NCBI GenBank assembly: GCA_963811335.1
Contig: CAWERB010000033.1
Span: 124,001 to 188,000, forward strand
Direction of reading: 5' to 3'
Origin: Trebonia sp963811335
GTDB taxonomy: Bacteria; Actinomycetota; Actinomycetes; Streptosporangiales; Streptosporangiaceae
Length of the DNA stretch: 64,000 bases
Positions 16,732-28,515 of this stretch are shown here, in pieces (within the stretch, counting starts at the first letter, position 1; each line of letters begins with the position of its first letter). Below the pieces are notes generated by a model. It saw only the letters and a list, made by a program, of their open reading frames with translations, was not told where the DNA came from and did no database searches. Position numbers and translations under genes: made by a program.

Positions 16732-18474
16732 TCCGGACCCATGAGGCCGGCACGCTGCGCGGCGAGCACGCGGGGGAGCAGGTTGTCCTGGCGGGCTGGG
16801 TGGCCAGGCGGCGTGACCACGGCGGCGTGATCTTCATCGACCTGCGCGACGCGAGCGGAGTCGTGCAGGTCGTCTGGCGCAGCGACGAGGAGATAGCGCA
16901 CGACCTGCGCGCGGAGTTCTGCGTCCGGGTGACCGGCGAGGTGCGGCTGCGCCCGGCGGGCAACGAGAACCCCGAGCTGCCCACCGGCGCGGTCGAGGTG
17001 GCGGCGGCCGAGATCGAGGTCCTGTCCGAGGCGGAACCGCTGCCGTTCCCCGTCGAGGGCGGGACCGACATCTCGGAAGACATCCGGATCAAGTACCGCT
17101 ACCTGGACATCCGCCGCGAGGAGACCGCCCGCAACCTCCGCGTGCGGTCCACGGCCGCGTACCTGCTCAGCGACGTCATGCGCGACCACGGGTTCGTCAA
17201 CGTGGAGACCCCGTACCTGACCCGCTCCACCCCGGAAGGCGCCCGCGACTTCCTGGTGCCCGTGCGGCTGCGCCCGGGCAACTGGTACGCGCTGCCGCAG
17301 TCGCCGCAGCTGTTCAAGCAGCTGCTCATGGTCGGCGGCCTTGAGCGCTACTACCAGCTCGCCCGCTGCTTCCGCGACGAGGACTTCCGCAAGGACAGGC
17401 AGCCCGAGTTCACCCAGATCGACCTGGAGATGTCCTTCGTCACCCGCGAGGACGTCATCGGCGTCGGCGAGGCGATCGTCTCCACCCTGTGGCGCGAGCT
17501 CGCCGGCTACCAGATCCCGCTCCCGCTGCCCAGGATGACCTACGCGGACGCGATGGCCCGGTTCGGCTCGGACAAGCCCGACCTGCGCTTCGGCGTGGAG
17601 CTCACCGACCTGAGCAGCTACTTCGCCGGCACCGAGTTCCGTGTCTTCCAGGCACCCTACGTGGGCGCGGTCGTCATGCCGGGCGGCGCCAGCCAGAGCC
17701 AGGCGCGAGCTCGACGCCTGGCAGGACTGGGCCAAGTCGCGCGGCGCCCGCGGGCTGGCCTACGCCCTCATCGGACAGGACGGCTCCGTCTCCGGCCCGG
17801 TGGGCAAGAACATCTCGCAATCAGAACGGACGGGGCTGCCTGCGGCCGTCGGCGCATCAGCCGGCGACGCGGTGTTCTTCGCGGCGGGCGCCGCCCGTCC
17901 CTCCCAGGAACTCCTCGGCGCGGCCCGCCTGGAGATCGGCGGCCGCTGCGGCCTCATCGACACCTCCGCGTGGTCCTTCCTCTGGATTGTCGACGCCCCC
18001 ATGTTCGAGGAGACCGACGAGGGCGGCTGGACCGCGGTGCACCACCCGTTCACCTCACCCCTGCCGGAATGGTCGGACAAGTTCGCCGCCGAGCCGGGCG
18101 GCGCCCTGGCCGACGCCTACGACATGGTCTGCAACGGCTACGAGATCGGCGGCGGCTCGATCCGTATACACTCCCGCGCCGTGCAGCAGCAGGTCTTCGA
18201 CGTCATCGGGCTGTCACAGGAAGAGGCCAGGTCCCAGTTCGGCTTCCTGCTCGACGCCTTCAAGTACGGCCCGCCACCGCACGGCGGCATGGCCTTCGGC
18301 TGGGACCGGGTCATCATGCTCGTGGCCGCCGCCGACACCATCCGCGACGTCATCGCCTTCCCCAAGGCCGCGAGCGGCGCCGACCCCCTCACCGGCGCCC
18401 CCACCCCGATCACCCCCGCCCAGCGCAAGGAAGCCGGCATAGACGCCAGCCCGGCCCGGCCCAAGCAGCCGTAG
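16728..18474 (+). CDS. aspS: aspartyl-tRNA synthetase (one frameshift)
   Basis: Composite of ~582 residues. N-terminal OB fold for anticodon binding (AGWVARRRDHGGVIFIDLRDASGVVQVV), class II motif 1 region, motif 2 FRDEDFRKDRQPEFTQIDLEMSF (about 17370-17440), a GAD insertion domain and motif 3 HGGMAFGWDRVIML (about 18280-18320). The bacterial-type insertion means it may also charge tRNA-Asn where GatCAB exists. The frame breaks at about 17697: deleting one C from GAGCCAGG restores SQSRRELDAWQDWAK. Because the gene should be essential and both sides are fully conserved, this is best explained as a one-base sequence error. Confidence 0.95.
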
Positions 18475-18566
18475 CGTCAGCTAACCGAGACCCCCGGCTC
18501 CGCGGTCTCCTCGACTCATTGCTGTGGTGCCGCGGGTGCGCCAACCCCAGTCATCCCAACCGCACC

Positions 18567-19586
18567 TCAACGCCCCAAACGCCCCGACCGAAAAAGATCG
18601 GAGGTAGTTAGCACCCAAAATCGGGTGCTAACTACCTCCGATAACCGAACCGGGCACCCCGGGCCGCAAGGACGGCCGACTCGCGGGCCACGACTGCTTA
18701 GCCACTGGGCCACATCCGCCGCAGTACGGCACATCTTTTCCTGGTTGATCAGGTCGGGCACCCCGATTCGGATCGTGTCGATCCCCTCGTGCACCGCGTT
18801 CCAGCGGTCGCGACGCTTGTCCCGCCATTGCTCATCCACGGGGTGCGCGGCTGTACCGTCGATCTCCACGCAAGCGCGGTATTCGACATACAGGTTGTCC
18901 AGGTATCGATTGCCGGCCTCCTGCCGGACCCGAGCCTGCCGTTTCGCCGCCGGCAACCCGTGGGCGTGTTCCACGCCTCGCACATACCGGAGTTCAAGAA
19001 CGGAGAGCGCGCCGTCCCTGGCGTAGCCGAGAGCCAACTCGACGTCGAACCGCCACTGGATCCGCGACCGGGCGTCAAGCGCGGCCCGAAGGCGCAGAGC
19101 GGTGGTCCGCCTGCGCCCGATGGCCCGGCAAATCCAGTCATAGGCCTCGTCAAAGGTGCGCGCGCAGTCGATGAGGTCGAGCACCGTCTCCTCGATCCGG
19201 GTGCGTGGCGGCGTAAATACCGGGTGCCTGGAGCGCTGCAGTGATCGCGACTGGTGAATGACGACGCCGGGGATCGGCCCGCACCGCTCCGGGCGACTGC
19301 CGTGCGGCACCATCACGTGGATGACCGGGCTCGCGCTGTCGAGCAAGCCCCACAGCTCGGCCGCAGCCTGGTGGCTCAGCACGGCCGCCGTCCCAGCCCG
19401 GAGCACAGCGGCCCACAACTCGGCCCGCCGGGTTGGCCTGCCAGTGAAACCCGCGTAGACACCCCGTTGCATGACTTGCCATCGTCCCGCGCGCGCCAGG
19501 GCTCGAACGGCCTTGGCGGGCATGCCCGCAGACACGGCCTGGCCAACCGTGATGACCCCGTCTTGGCGGTCAACAGGCGGAGGCAC
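18567..19586 (-). CDS. AbiEi-like N-terminal / DUF559 endonuclease-like protein
   Basis: GTG at 19586; 339 residues. The N-terminus (GVITVGQAVSAGMPAKAVRALARAGRWQVMQRGVYAGF) is the winged-helix region of the AbiEi antitoxin-like domain common in actinobacteria; the C-terminal half has the DUF559 restriction-fold pattern (YLDNLYVEYRACVEIDGTAAHP, then a D/R-rich helix and IRIGVPDLI), related to very-short-patch-repair nucleases: the E-x-D of VEIDG would bind metal. Family members are abundant, orphaned and of unproven role; despite the domain name there is no partner toxin here. The last ~25 residues are encoded by a perfect 20-bp palindrome and may be a fortuitous extension. Confidence 0.75.
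   Translation of the reverse strand: MPPPVDRQDGVITVGQAVSAGMPAKAVRALARAGRWQVMQRGVYAGFTGRPTRRAELWAAVLRAGTAAVLSHQAAAELWGLLDSASPVIHVMVPHGSRPERCGPIPGVVIHQSRSLQRSRHPVFTPPRTRIEETVLDLIDCARTFDEAYDWICRAIGRRRTTALRLRAALDARSRIQWRFDVELALGYARDGALSVLELRYVRGVEHAHGLPAAKRQARVRQEAGNRYLDNLYVEYRACVEIDGTAAHPVDEQWRDKRRDRWNAVHEGIDTIRIGVPDLINQEKMCRTAADVAQWLSSRGPRVGRPCGPGCPVRLSEVVSTRFWVLTTSDLFRSGRLGR
18597..18642. repeat. perfect 20-bp palindrome (REP-like or bidirectional terminator)
   Basis: ATCGGAGGTAGTTAGCACCC (18597-18616) is followed after 6 bases by its exact complement (18623-18642). It lies between the convergent aspS and AbiEi-like genes, inside the annotated C-terminus of the latter. It could end transcription from both sides. 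Its arm has the same build (GG-TAGTT-CCC) as the palindrome at 35513-35558. Confidence 0.65.
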
Positions 19587-19658
19587 TCGGGTGACAGTGC
19601 AGTTGCCATGGCATAAGCGTTAAGGCGCTGCCCGTCCGCGAAAGCGCCATCGAATACC

Positions 19659-19698
19659 TGTGGATTGCTGACCCCCTCACGCCAGCGCCTGTGGATAA
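19659..19698. promoter_or_regulatory. two DnaA-box-like sites upstream of rarA
   Basis: TGTGGATAA at 19690-19698 is identical to the complement of the strong DnaA box TTATCCACA; TGTGGATTG at 19659-19667 differs at two positions. They have the same orientation, 31 bases apart, 120-160 bases before the rarA start. Regulation of rarA by DnaA is inference. Confidence 0.35.
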
Positions 19699-19818
19699 CT
19701 TCGAGCCGGAATGTCGGACCCCGCCGGTACCGTCCGCCTACACGAGACAAGCACCCGCGACCGAAAGTCCCAGCGACACCGGGCCTTTCGCGTCGCAGCC
19801 CCTAGTAGGCTCGCAGCC

Positions 19819-21237
19819 GTGGACAGTTTGTTCGATGAGGCGGAGGAGCGGGCCGCCGCGAGCGCCGCGCCGCTTGCCGTGCGGATGCGGCCGCGGAGCC
19901 TGGATGAGGTGATCGGCCAGCGGCACCTCACCGCGCCGGGCACCCCGTTCCGCAAGCTCATCGACAACGACGCGCCGATGTCACTGATCTTGTGGGGACC
20001 GCCGGGAACGGGCAAGACCACGCTCGCCTACGTGGTGAGCCAGGTGACGAGCAGGCGGTTCACCGAGCTCTCCGCGGTCACCGCCGGCGTCAAGGATGTC
20101 CGCGCCGCCGTGGACGCGGCACGACGCGAGCTCGGGATGAGCGGCCGGCAGACCGTGCTGTTCATCGACGAGGTGCACCGCTTCTCCAAGACACAGCAGG
20201 ACGCGCTGCTGCCCGCCGTGGAAAACCGGTGGGTGTCCTTCATCGGCGCGACCACGGAGAACCCGTCGTTCTCCGTGGTCTCTCCGCTGCTGAGCCGGTC
20301 CCTCCTGCTCACGCTGCAGCCGCTCGACGACGACGACATCAGGGCCCTCATCCAGCGCGCCCTGGCCGACGAGCGCGGACTCGATAACACGGTCACGATC
20401 GACGACGACGCGCTCGACCACCTCATCAGGCTGGCCGGCGGTGACGGCAGGCGCTCCCTCACCTACCTGGAAGCCGCCGCCCTTGGCACTGACCACATCG
20501 ACAGAGAAACGCTTGAGCGCGCCGTGGACCGGGCGGCCGTCCGCTACGACCGGGACGGCGACCAGCACTACGACGTGATCAGCGCCTTCATCAAGTCGAT
20601 GCGGGGCAGTGACGTCGACGCCGCGCTGCACTACCTGGCGCGGATGATCGCGGCGGGCGAGGACCCGCGGTTCATCGCGCGCCGGCTGATCGTGCACGCG
20701 AGCGAGGACGTCGGCATGGCCGACCCCACCGCGCTGCAGACCGCCGTCGCCGCGGCGCACGCGGTCGAGTTCGTCGGCCTGCCCGAGGCCCGGATTAACC
20801 TGGCGCAGGCCGTCATCCACATCGCCCTGGCCCCGAAGTCCAACGCGGTCATCCGCGCCATCGGCGCCGCCGAGGCGGACGTGCGGGCCGGGCTGATCGG
20901 CGGGGTGCCCGCGCACCTGCGCGACGCGCACTACCCTGGGGCCAAGCGCCTGGGCCATGGCGACGGCTACGTGTACCCGCACGACCGGCCCGAGGGCATC
21001 GTGGCGCAGCAGTACGCACCGGACGTGATCAACGGCCGGGCGTACTATGAGCCCTCAACCCACGGTATGGAAAGCCGGTTCTCCGAACGGGCGCGTGTGA
21101 TACGTCAGATCCTGCACGCTGAGCCGGACGGCGGCCGGCCAGCCGCGGGCCCCACCGATAAGGGCACAGCCGGTACGGGGCCCGCCAACAAAGGGCCCGC
21201 CGATAAGGGGAATGGCGACGAGGGGAACACGGAATGA
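19819..21237 (+). CDS. rarA: replication-associated recombination protein A (AAA+ ATPase)
   Basis: GTG at 19819 was chosen because the product then begins VDSLFDEAEERAAASAAPLAVRMRP, the conserved N-terminus; the frame is open further upstream to an ATG at 19711, without family sequence. 472 residues, intact. Walker A GPPGTGKTT, Walker B VLFIDEVHRFSKTQQD, sensor 1 FIGATTENPSF and the C-terminal tetramerisation domain (DPRFIARRLIVHASEDVGMADP ... YVYPHDRPEG) are clear. RarA/MgsA/WRNIP1 proteins act at stalled replication forks with SSB. The last ~40 residues are a low-complexity Gly/Lys/Asp tail built of repeated GPxDKG units. The stop overlaps the next start (ATGA). Confidence 0.93.
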   Translation: MDSLFDEAEERAAASAAPLAVRMRPRSLDEVIGQRHLTAPGTPFRKLIDNDAPMSLILWGPPGTGKTTLAYVVSQVTSRRFTELSAVTAGVKDVRAAVDAARRELGMSGRQTVLFIDEVHRFSKTQQDALLPAVENRWVSFIGATTENPSFSVVSPLLSRSLLLTLQPLDDDDIRALIQRALADERGLDNTVTIDDDALDHLIRLAGGDGRRSLTYLEAAALGTDHIDRETLERAVDRAAVRYDRDGDQHYDVISAFIKSMRGSDVDAALHYLARMIAAGEDPRFIARRLIVHASEDVGMADPTALQTAVAAAHAVEFVGLPEARINLAQAVIHIALAPKSNAVIRAIGAAEADVRAGLIGGVPAHLRDAHYPGAKRLGHGDGYVYPHDRPEGIVAQQYAPDVINGRAYYEPSTHGMESRFSERARVIRQILHAEPDGGRPAAGPTDKGTAGTGPANKGPADKGNGDEGNTE

Positions 21238-21659
21238 GCCTGACCGGGCTGGCCGCGCTGATCGCCGCGGTGAGCTTCGCGGTGATCGCCTGCGCGGCCG
21301 TCTACCTGGTGCTGCGCTCCGCTAAGGTGCTCAGCGACGCGGCCACGCTGGTCCGCGAGACCCGCGCGGACCAGCGGGCGCTGTTCGCCAGGGCCAATGC
21401 CGCGGTCGACCGGGCCAGCGCGCAGCTGGAGCGCACCGAGGCCGCCACGGCGGCGGTGGCCGACCTCGGCGACTCGATGACGGAACTCGCCGGGCAGGCC
21501 TCGGCGCTGGCCGGCATCGGCCGGTCGGTGGCCGGCGCGGTGGTCGGCGGTCCCGTGGGCCGCGCGGCCGCCGTCGCCTACGGGGTCAGGCACGCGGTCG
21601 GGCTGCGCCGTGGCGCCGGGTCACGCCCGGGAGCCCTGCGCGGCCAGGTGGAGCGATGA
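21234..21659 (+). CDS. DUF948-domain membrane protein
   Basis: 141 residues, ATG overlapping the rarA stop. One N-terminal membrane helix (GLAALIAAVSFAVIACAAVYLVLRSAK), followed by a long amphipathic helix (LSDAATLVRETRADQRALFARANAAVDRASAQLERTEAA) as in DUF948 proteins, then a Gly/Ala-rich C-terminus. DUF948 proteins are small membrane proteins of unknown function that sit between rarA and alaS in many actinobacteria. The stop overlaps the next start (ATGA at 21656). Confidence 0.8.
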   Translation: MSLTGLAALIAAVSFAVIACAAVYLVLRSAKVLSDAATLVRETRADQRALFARANAAVDRASAQLERTEAATAAVADLGDSMTELAGQASALAGIGRSVAGAVVGGPVGRAAAVAYGVRHAVGLRRGAGSRPGALRGQVER

Positions 21660-21960
21660 TCCGCCGCGGGTTCTGGCTGCTCGCCGGGGCGGCGGGCGGC
21701 ATCATGGGTTACCGGCGGGTCTCCTCGCTGACCCGTCAGGTTTCCGAGACGCTCGGCGCACGTAGCCAGCGCCAGCAGGCGGCAGTGCGGCGGCACTGGG
21801 CTCGTGAGGCCATCCGTTTCACCCGCGACGTGCGGGAAGGCATGGACCTTTATTCCGCTCGGCATCCGCGCGCGTCAAGGCCTACCCTTGGGCCAGGCAC
21901 AAGCGCTGGCAACAGCACAGGCACCGTCCACCCTAGGCACGATGAGAGAGAAGACCACTG

Positions 21961-21961
<1 letters not shown>
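21656..21961 (+). CDS. DUF6167-like small protein
   Basis: 101 residues beginning MIRRGFWLLAGAAGGIMGYRRVSSLTRQ, with a short hydrophobic N-terminal segment containing a Gly-rich turn, then a basic helical part with WAREAIRFTRDVREGMDLY. This is the pattern of the small proteins found directly before alaS in actinobacteria (DUF6167). Function unknown. It is coupled on both sides: ATGA overlap with the DUF948 gene and TGATG with alaS. Confidence 0.75.
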
Positions 21962-24687
<2,726 letters not shown>

Positions 24688-24696
24688 CGTAATGGC

Positions 24697-25185
24697 ATGT
24701 TCAACCGGGTCGGCCAACAGGTGAGGTCGGGTGTGCGTCTGGCCGTCGATCCGGGTACTGTCCGGATTGGCGTGGCACGCAGCGATCCGCGCGGCGTCCT
24801 CGCCAGTCCGCTCACCGTCGTGCGGCGGGGCAAGGGCGACTTGGACGCCCTGGCCTCGCTCGCCGCGACCGAAGAAGCAATGGAGATATTGGTGGGCCTA
24901 CCTCGGTCCTTGTCCGGCCGCGAGGGGCCGGCCGCCCTCTCTGCCAGGAAGTTCGCGGCAGACCTCGCGGTCAGGGTGGCGCCGCTTCCCGTCCGGCTCA
25001 TCGACGAGCGCTTCACCACGTCGACGGCGCATGAAGCGCTGCGCGCGGGCGGGCACGACTCGCGGAACCGGCGGCAAACGGTCGACGCGGCCGCCGCGGC
25101 GGTGCTGCTTGAGGCGGCGCTCGAGGCGGAGCGCCGCACCGGCGCCGCTCCCGGGCAGCTCGTCGTCCTCGGGTCCGGCCAGTGA
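24697..25185 (+). CDS. ruvX: Holliday-junction resolvase-like / pre-16S rRNA nuclease RuvX
   Basis: 162 residues, ATG at 24697, 9 bases after alaS. RNase H-like fold with the YqgF motifs LAVDPGTVRIGVARSD, VGLPRSLSGREGP, RLIDERFTTSTA and DAAAAAVLLEAAL, which hold the acidic active-site residues (D in AVDPG, E in IDERF, D in VDAAAA). YqgF/RuvX trims the 5' end of 16S rRNA in E. coli and was first proposed as a resolvase. The stop overlaps the mltG start (GTGA). Confidence 0.92.
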   Translation: MFNRVGQQVRSGVRLAVDPGTVRIGVARSDPRGVLASPLTVVRRGKGDLDALASLAATEEAMEILVGLPRSLSGREGPAALSARKFAADLAVRVAPLPVRLIDERFTTSTAHEALRAGGHDSRNRRQTVDAAAAAVLLEAALEAERRTGAAPGQLVVLGSGQ

Positions 25186-26755
25186 GCGGCGGCTACGGCT
25201 CGGGCGGTTATCCCGGGCCGGGCTACGGGGAGCCCGACTTCGACGACGATCCCGAGCGCGCCAGGCCGCGGCGGCCGGGCAGTCCCCGCGGTGGTTACCA
25301 GGTACCGGGCTACGGCGCCCAGGACTTCGGCGGTCAGCCGTATGACGGCCAGGCCTACGGCGACTACGCGGACCCCGGTTACGACCCCCGGGGCCATGGC
25401 CAGCCCGTCAACCGCGGCACCGGGCCGCGCCGCGCGGACGGCGGCTACCAGCAGGGCGGCTACGGCCAGCGCCCCGATCGCGGCTACGACCAGGGGGCCT
25501 ACCAGCAAGGGGCCTACAACCAGGGCGGCTACGAGGACCAGCGCGACGAGGAGTTCCTGCCGGGCTTCGGCGGCGGTGGCGGTTACGGCGGCGGGCCCGG
25601 CCAGGGGCGCGACGACCGGTACGGCTACGACGACCGGCGCGGCCCGCGCGGTGGCGGGCCAGCCGGCCCGGGCCAGCGCGGCCTGGACAACCGCGCGACG
25701 ACTGGGGCGACAGGAACGTCAGGCCCCGCAAGAAGGCGACCCGCTGGCTGCCCAGGATCCTGGTGCTCGCGGTCGTCGGCGTCATCGTGATCGGCGGCCT
25801 CGTCGGCGGCCTCTGGATCAAGGGCAAGTACGACGCCAGGTACCACCCGGCGGACTACGCCGGCCAGGGCTCCGGCCAGGTAACCGTGCAGGTGATGAGC
25901 GGCGACACCGCGTTCAGCGTCGCCCCGCGCCTGCTGTCGGCCGGGGTGATCGCCAGCACCCGCGCGTTCACCAACGCGGTCGAGACGGCCACCGGCACTA
26001 ACGGCGCCCAGTCCACCGGCCTGCAGGCCGGGTTCTACCTGGTGCACCAGCACATGCAGGCGAGCCTCGCCTACGCCGCGCTGCTCAACCCGAAGAACCG
26101 GGTGCAGACCACGGTGACGATCGTCGAGGGCAAGCGGGCCGTCGACGTCATCGCGATCCTCGCCAACCGGACCAAGATCCCGCTCAAGGACTTCCAGCAG
26201 GTCCTCGCCCACCCGGCGCAGCTCGGCCTGCCGTCCTACGCCAACGGCAAGGCGGAGGGTTACCTGTTCCCCGCCACGTACGCGATCGTGCCGCACGAGA
26301 CCGCGCTGCAGATCCTGCAGGCGATGGTCAAGCGGTTCAACGACGAGGCCAAGGCGATCGACCTCGAGGCCGCGGCCACGAAGGCCGGCCTCACCCCGGC
26401 CCAGCTGGTCACCGAGGCGTCCCTGGCCCAGGCCGAGGGCGGCTCGGTCAGCGACTACCCGAAGATCGCCGAGGTGATCCACAACCGCCTGGCCATCGGC
26501 ATGCACCTGCAGTTCGACAGCACGGTGCTCTACGGCCTGGGCAAGTACGCGGTCAGCGCCACGATCAAGCAGACCAAGACGCCAGGGCGGTACAACACGT
26601 ACCTGAACGCGGGGCTGCCAGCCGGGCCGATCTCCAACCCGGGCGACGCCGCGATCAAGGGCATCCTGAACGCCGACCACGGCAACTGGCTGTACTTCCT
26701 GACCGTCCCCGGCGGCAAGTCGCAGTTCTCGGCGACCCCGCTCAAGGGCCAGTGA
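25182..26755 (+). CDS. mltG: endolytic murein transglycosylase MltG (one frameshift)
   Basis: GTG at 25182 overlaps the ruvX stop. Long disordered cytoplasmic N-terminus of ~170 residues made of Gly/Tyr/Gln repeats (QGGYGQRPDRGYDQGAYQQG), typical of actinobacterial MltG, then a frame break near 25695, one membrane helix (WLPRILVLAVVGVIVIGGLVGGLW) and the periplasmic YceG domain with the LysM-like part and catalytic region LVTEASLAQAEGGSVSDYPKIAEVIHNRLA, where the Glu of QAEG aligns with the catalytic Glu. It cuts growing glycan strands and sets their length. The shift is likely a sequence error in the low-complexity stretch, since the rest is perfect. Confidence 0.9.
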
Positions 26756-26792
26756 CGCCAGGGTACGAACGGTTGCCGGTAACCTCGCCTCC

Positions 26793-27639
26793 ATGAAAGC
26801 AGCGGTCCTCGGCCAGCCCATTGCCCACTCCCTGTCACCCACGCTGCACCGCGCGGCGTACCGGGCACTGGGCTTGGCCGAGTGGACCTACGACCTGGTC
26901 GAGTGCGACGAGGCCGGCCTCGCCGCCTACGTTGAGTCGCGGGGAACCGAATGGGCCGGGCTAAGCCTGACCATGCCGCTCAAGCGCACGGTGCTGCCGC
27001 TGCTCGACCACGTTGACCAGCTCGCCGCGGCCACCGGCGGCGCGAACACGGTGGTCTTCCGCCCCGAGGGCCGCTACGGCTACAACACCGACGTCCAGGG
27101 CATCGTGGACGCGCTCACCGAGGCGGGTTGTCCGGCGCCGGCCGGTGCCGGACTGGGGCGGGTCACCATCCTCGGCGCGGGCGCGACCGCCTGCTCGGCG
27201 CTCGCCGCCGTCGGCGAGCTCGGCGGGCCCGGCGCCGACGTAGTGGCCCGCGACCCGTCCCGCGCGGCCGGCCTGCTCGCCACCGCTGCCCGGCTGGGCC
27301 TCCAGGCCCGGCTTCGCCCCTGGGCGGACCTCAGCAGCGACGATGCGCCGAGTGCCCGACCTGCTGATAGCGACCGCCCCCGCCGGCGCCGCCGACGCAT
27401 ATGCCGAACGGGTGCGGCTCACTGCCCAGGCGCCACGCTCCGTCCTCGACGTGGTGTACCACCCGTGGCCGACCCCGCTCGCCCGGGCCGCCACGGCCGC
27501 GGGATCGATCGTGGTGAGCGGCTACGCCATGCTGCTTCACCAGGCTGCCGCCCAGGTAGAGCTGATGACCGGCAAGCCCGCGCCGATCGAGGCGATGCGC
27601 GAGGCCGGCGAGGCCGAGCTAGCCCGCCGGATGTCCTGA
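26793..27639 (+). CDS. aroE: shikimate dehydrogenase (one frameshift)
   Basis: ATG at 26793. N-terminal substrate domain: LGQPIAHSLSPTLHRAAYRALGL, the catalytic Lys in MPLKRTVLP, NTVVF, and the catalytic Asp in YNTDVQG. NADP domain: VTILGAGATACSALAA and, after a break near 27345, DLLIATAPAGAADAYAE, SVLDVVYHPWPTPLARAA and GYAMLLHQAAAQVELMTGK. Composite ~281 residues, normal for AroE; reduces 3-dehydroshikimate to shikimate in aromatic amino-acid synthesis. In many relatives aroC/aroK follow; here the conserved block ends and an ABC exporter begins. Confidence 0.9.
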
Positions 27640-27738
27640 CGGCCCGGAAAGCCGGGACTCCTTCCCCGGCCGAGAGTGCCGTTTGCCTCTCAAAATGCCA
27701 CGGCCCGGCCACGGATGATGGCTGCGGAGGGCAGAACG

Positions 27739-28513
27739 ATGCAACGAACGGTCATCAGCGGCCCGGCCGCCGGCATTGCCGAGATCGCGCCCGCGGCGCG
27801 CATCATCGAACGGAGTCAAGGTCTACGGCACGGGCGCGGCGGCGGTTCGCGCGCTCGATGCCATCTCCGCGGAATTCGCCGCCGGGAAGTTCACCGCCAT
27901 CATGGGCCCCTCCGGCTCGGGGAAATCGACGCTGCTGCACTGCCTGGCGGGCCTGGACCGGCTCACCTCCGGGCAGGTGCTGCTCGGCGGTGTCCAGCTC
28001 GGTGACCTGTCCGACAAGGCCATGACGCTGCTGCGCCGGGAGCGGATCGGCTTCGTCTTCCAGGCGTTCAACCTCGTCCCCACGCTGACCGCACGGGAGA
28101 ACGTGGTGCTGCCGCTCACCCTGGGCGGCAAGCGGCCCGACGCCGCGTGGCTGGCGGAACTGGTCCGCACGCTCGGCATCGCCGACCGCCTTGAGCACCG
28201 GCCCGCCGAGTTGTCCGGCGGCCAGCAGCAGCGTGTCGCGACGGCGCGGGCGCTTGTCACCCGCCCCGACCTGGTGTTCGCCGACGAGCCGACCGGCAAC
28301 CTCGACTCGAAGTCGGCGACCGAACTGCTCACCCAGATCCGCCGCGCGGTCGACGAGTACCACCAGACCGTCATCATGGTGACCCACGACCCGCGCGCCG
28401 CCGCCTACGCCGACCGGGTGCTGTTCCTCGCCGACGGCCGCGTGGTCCGCGAACTGCCCGACCCGACCGCGGACCGGGTGCTCGACGCGATCCGCGAGCT
28501 GGGGACTGAGTAG
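27739..28513 (+). CDS. MacB/LolD-type ABC transporter ATP-binding protein (N-terminal frameshift)
   Basis: ATG at 27739 with GGAGG 9 bases before it. The first ~25 residues (MQRTVISGPAAGIAEIAPAA) are in one frame; near 27812 the frame changes to VKVYGTGAAAVRALDAISAEFAAGKFTAI. Walker A GPSGSGKST, Q-loop FVFQAFNLVPTLTARENV, ABC signature LSGGQQQRVA, Walker B LVFADEPTGNLD and switch His in VTHDP are complete. The class pairs with FtsX-type permeases and energises export or membrane-protein extraction rather than import. Only 2 bases separate it from the permease gene. Confidence 0.88.
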
Positions 28514-28515
28514 CC

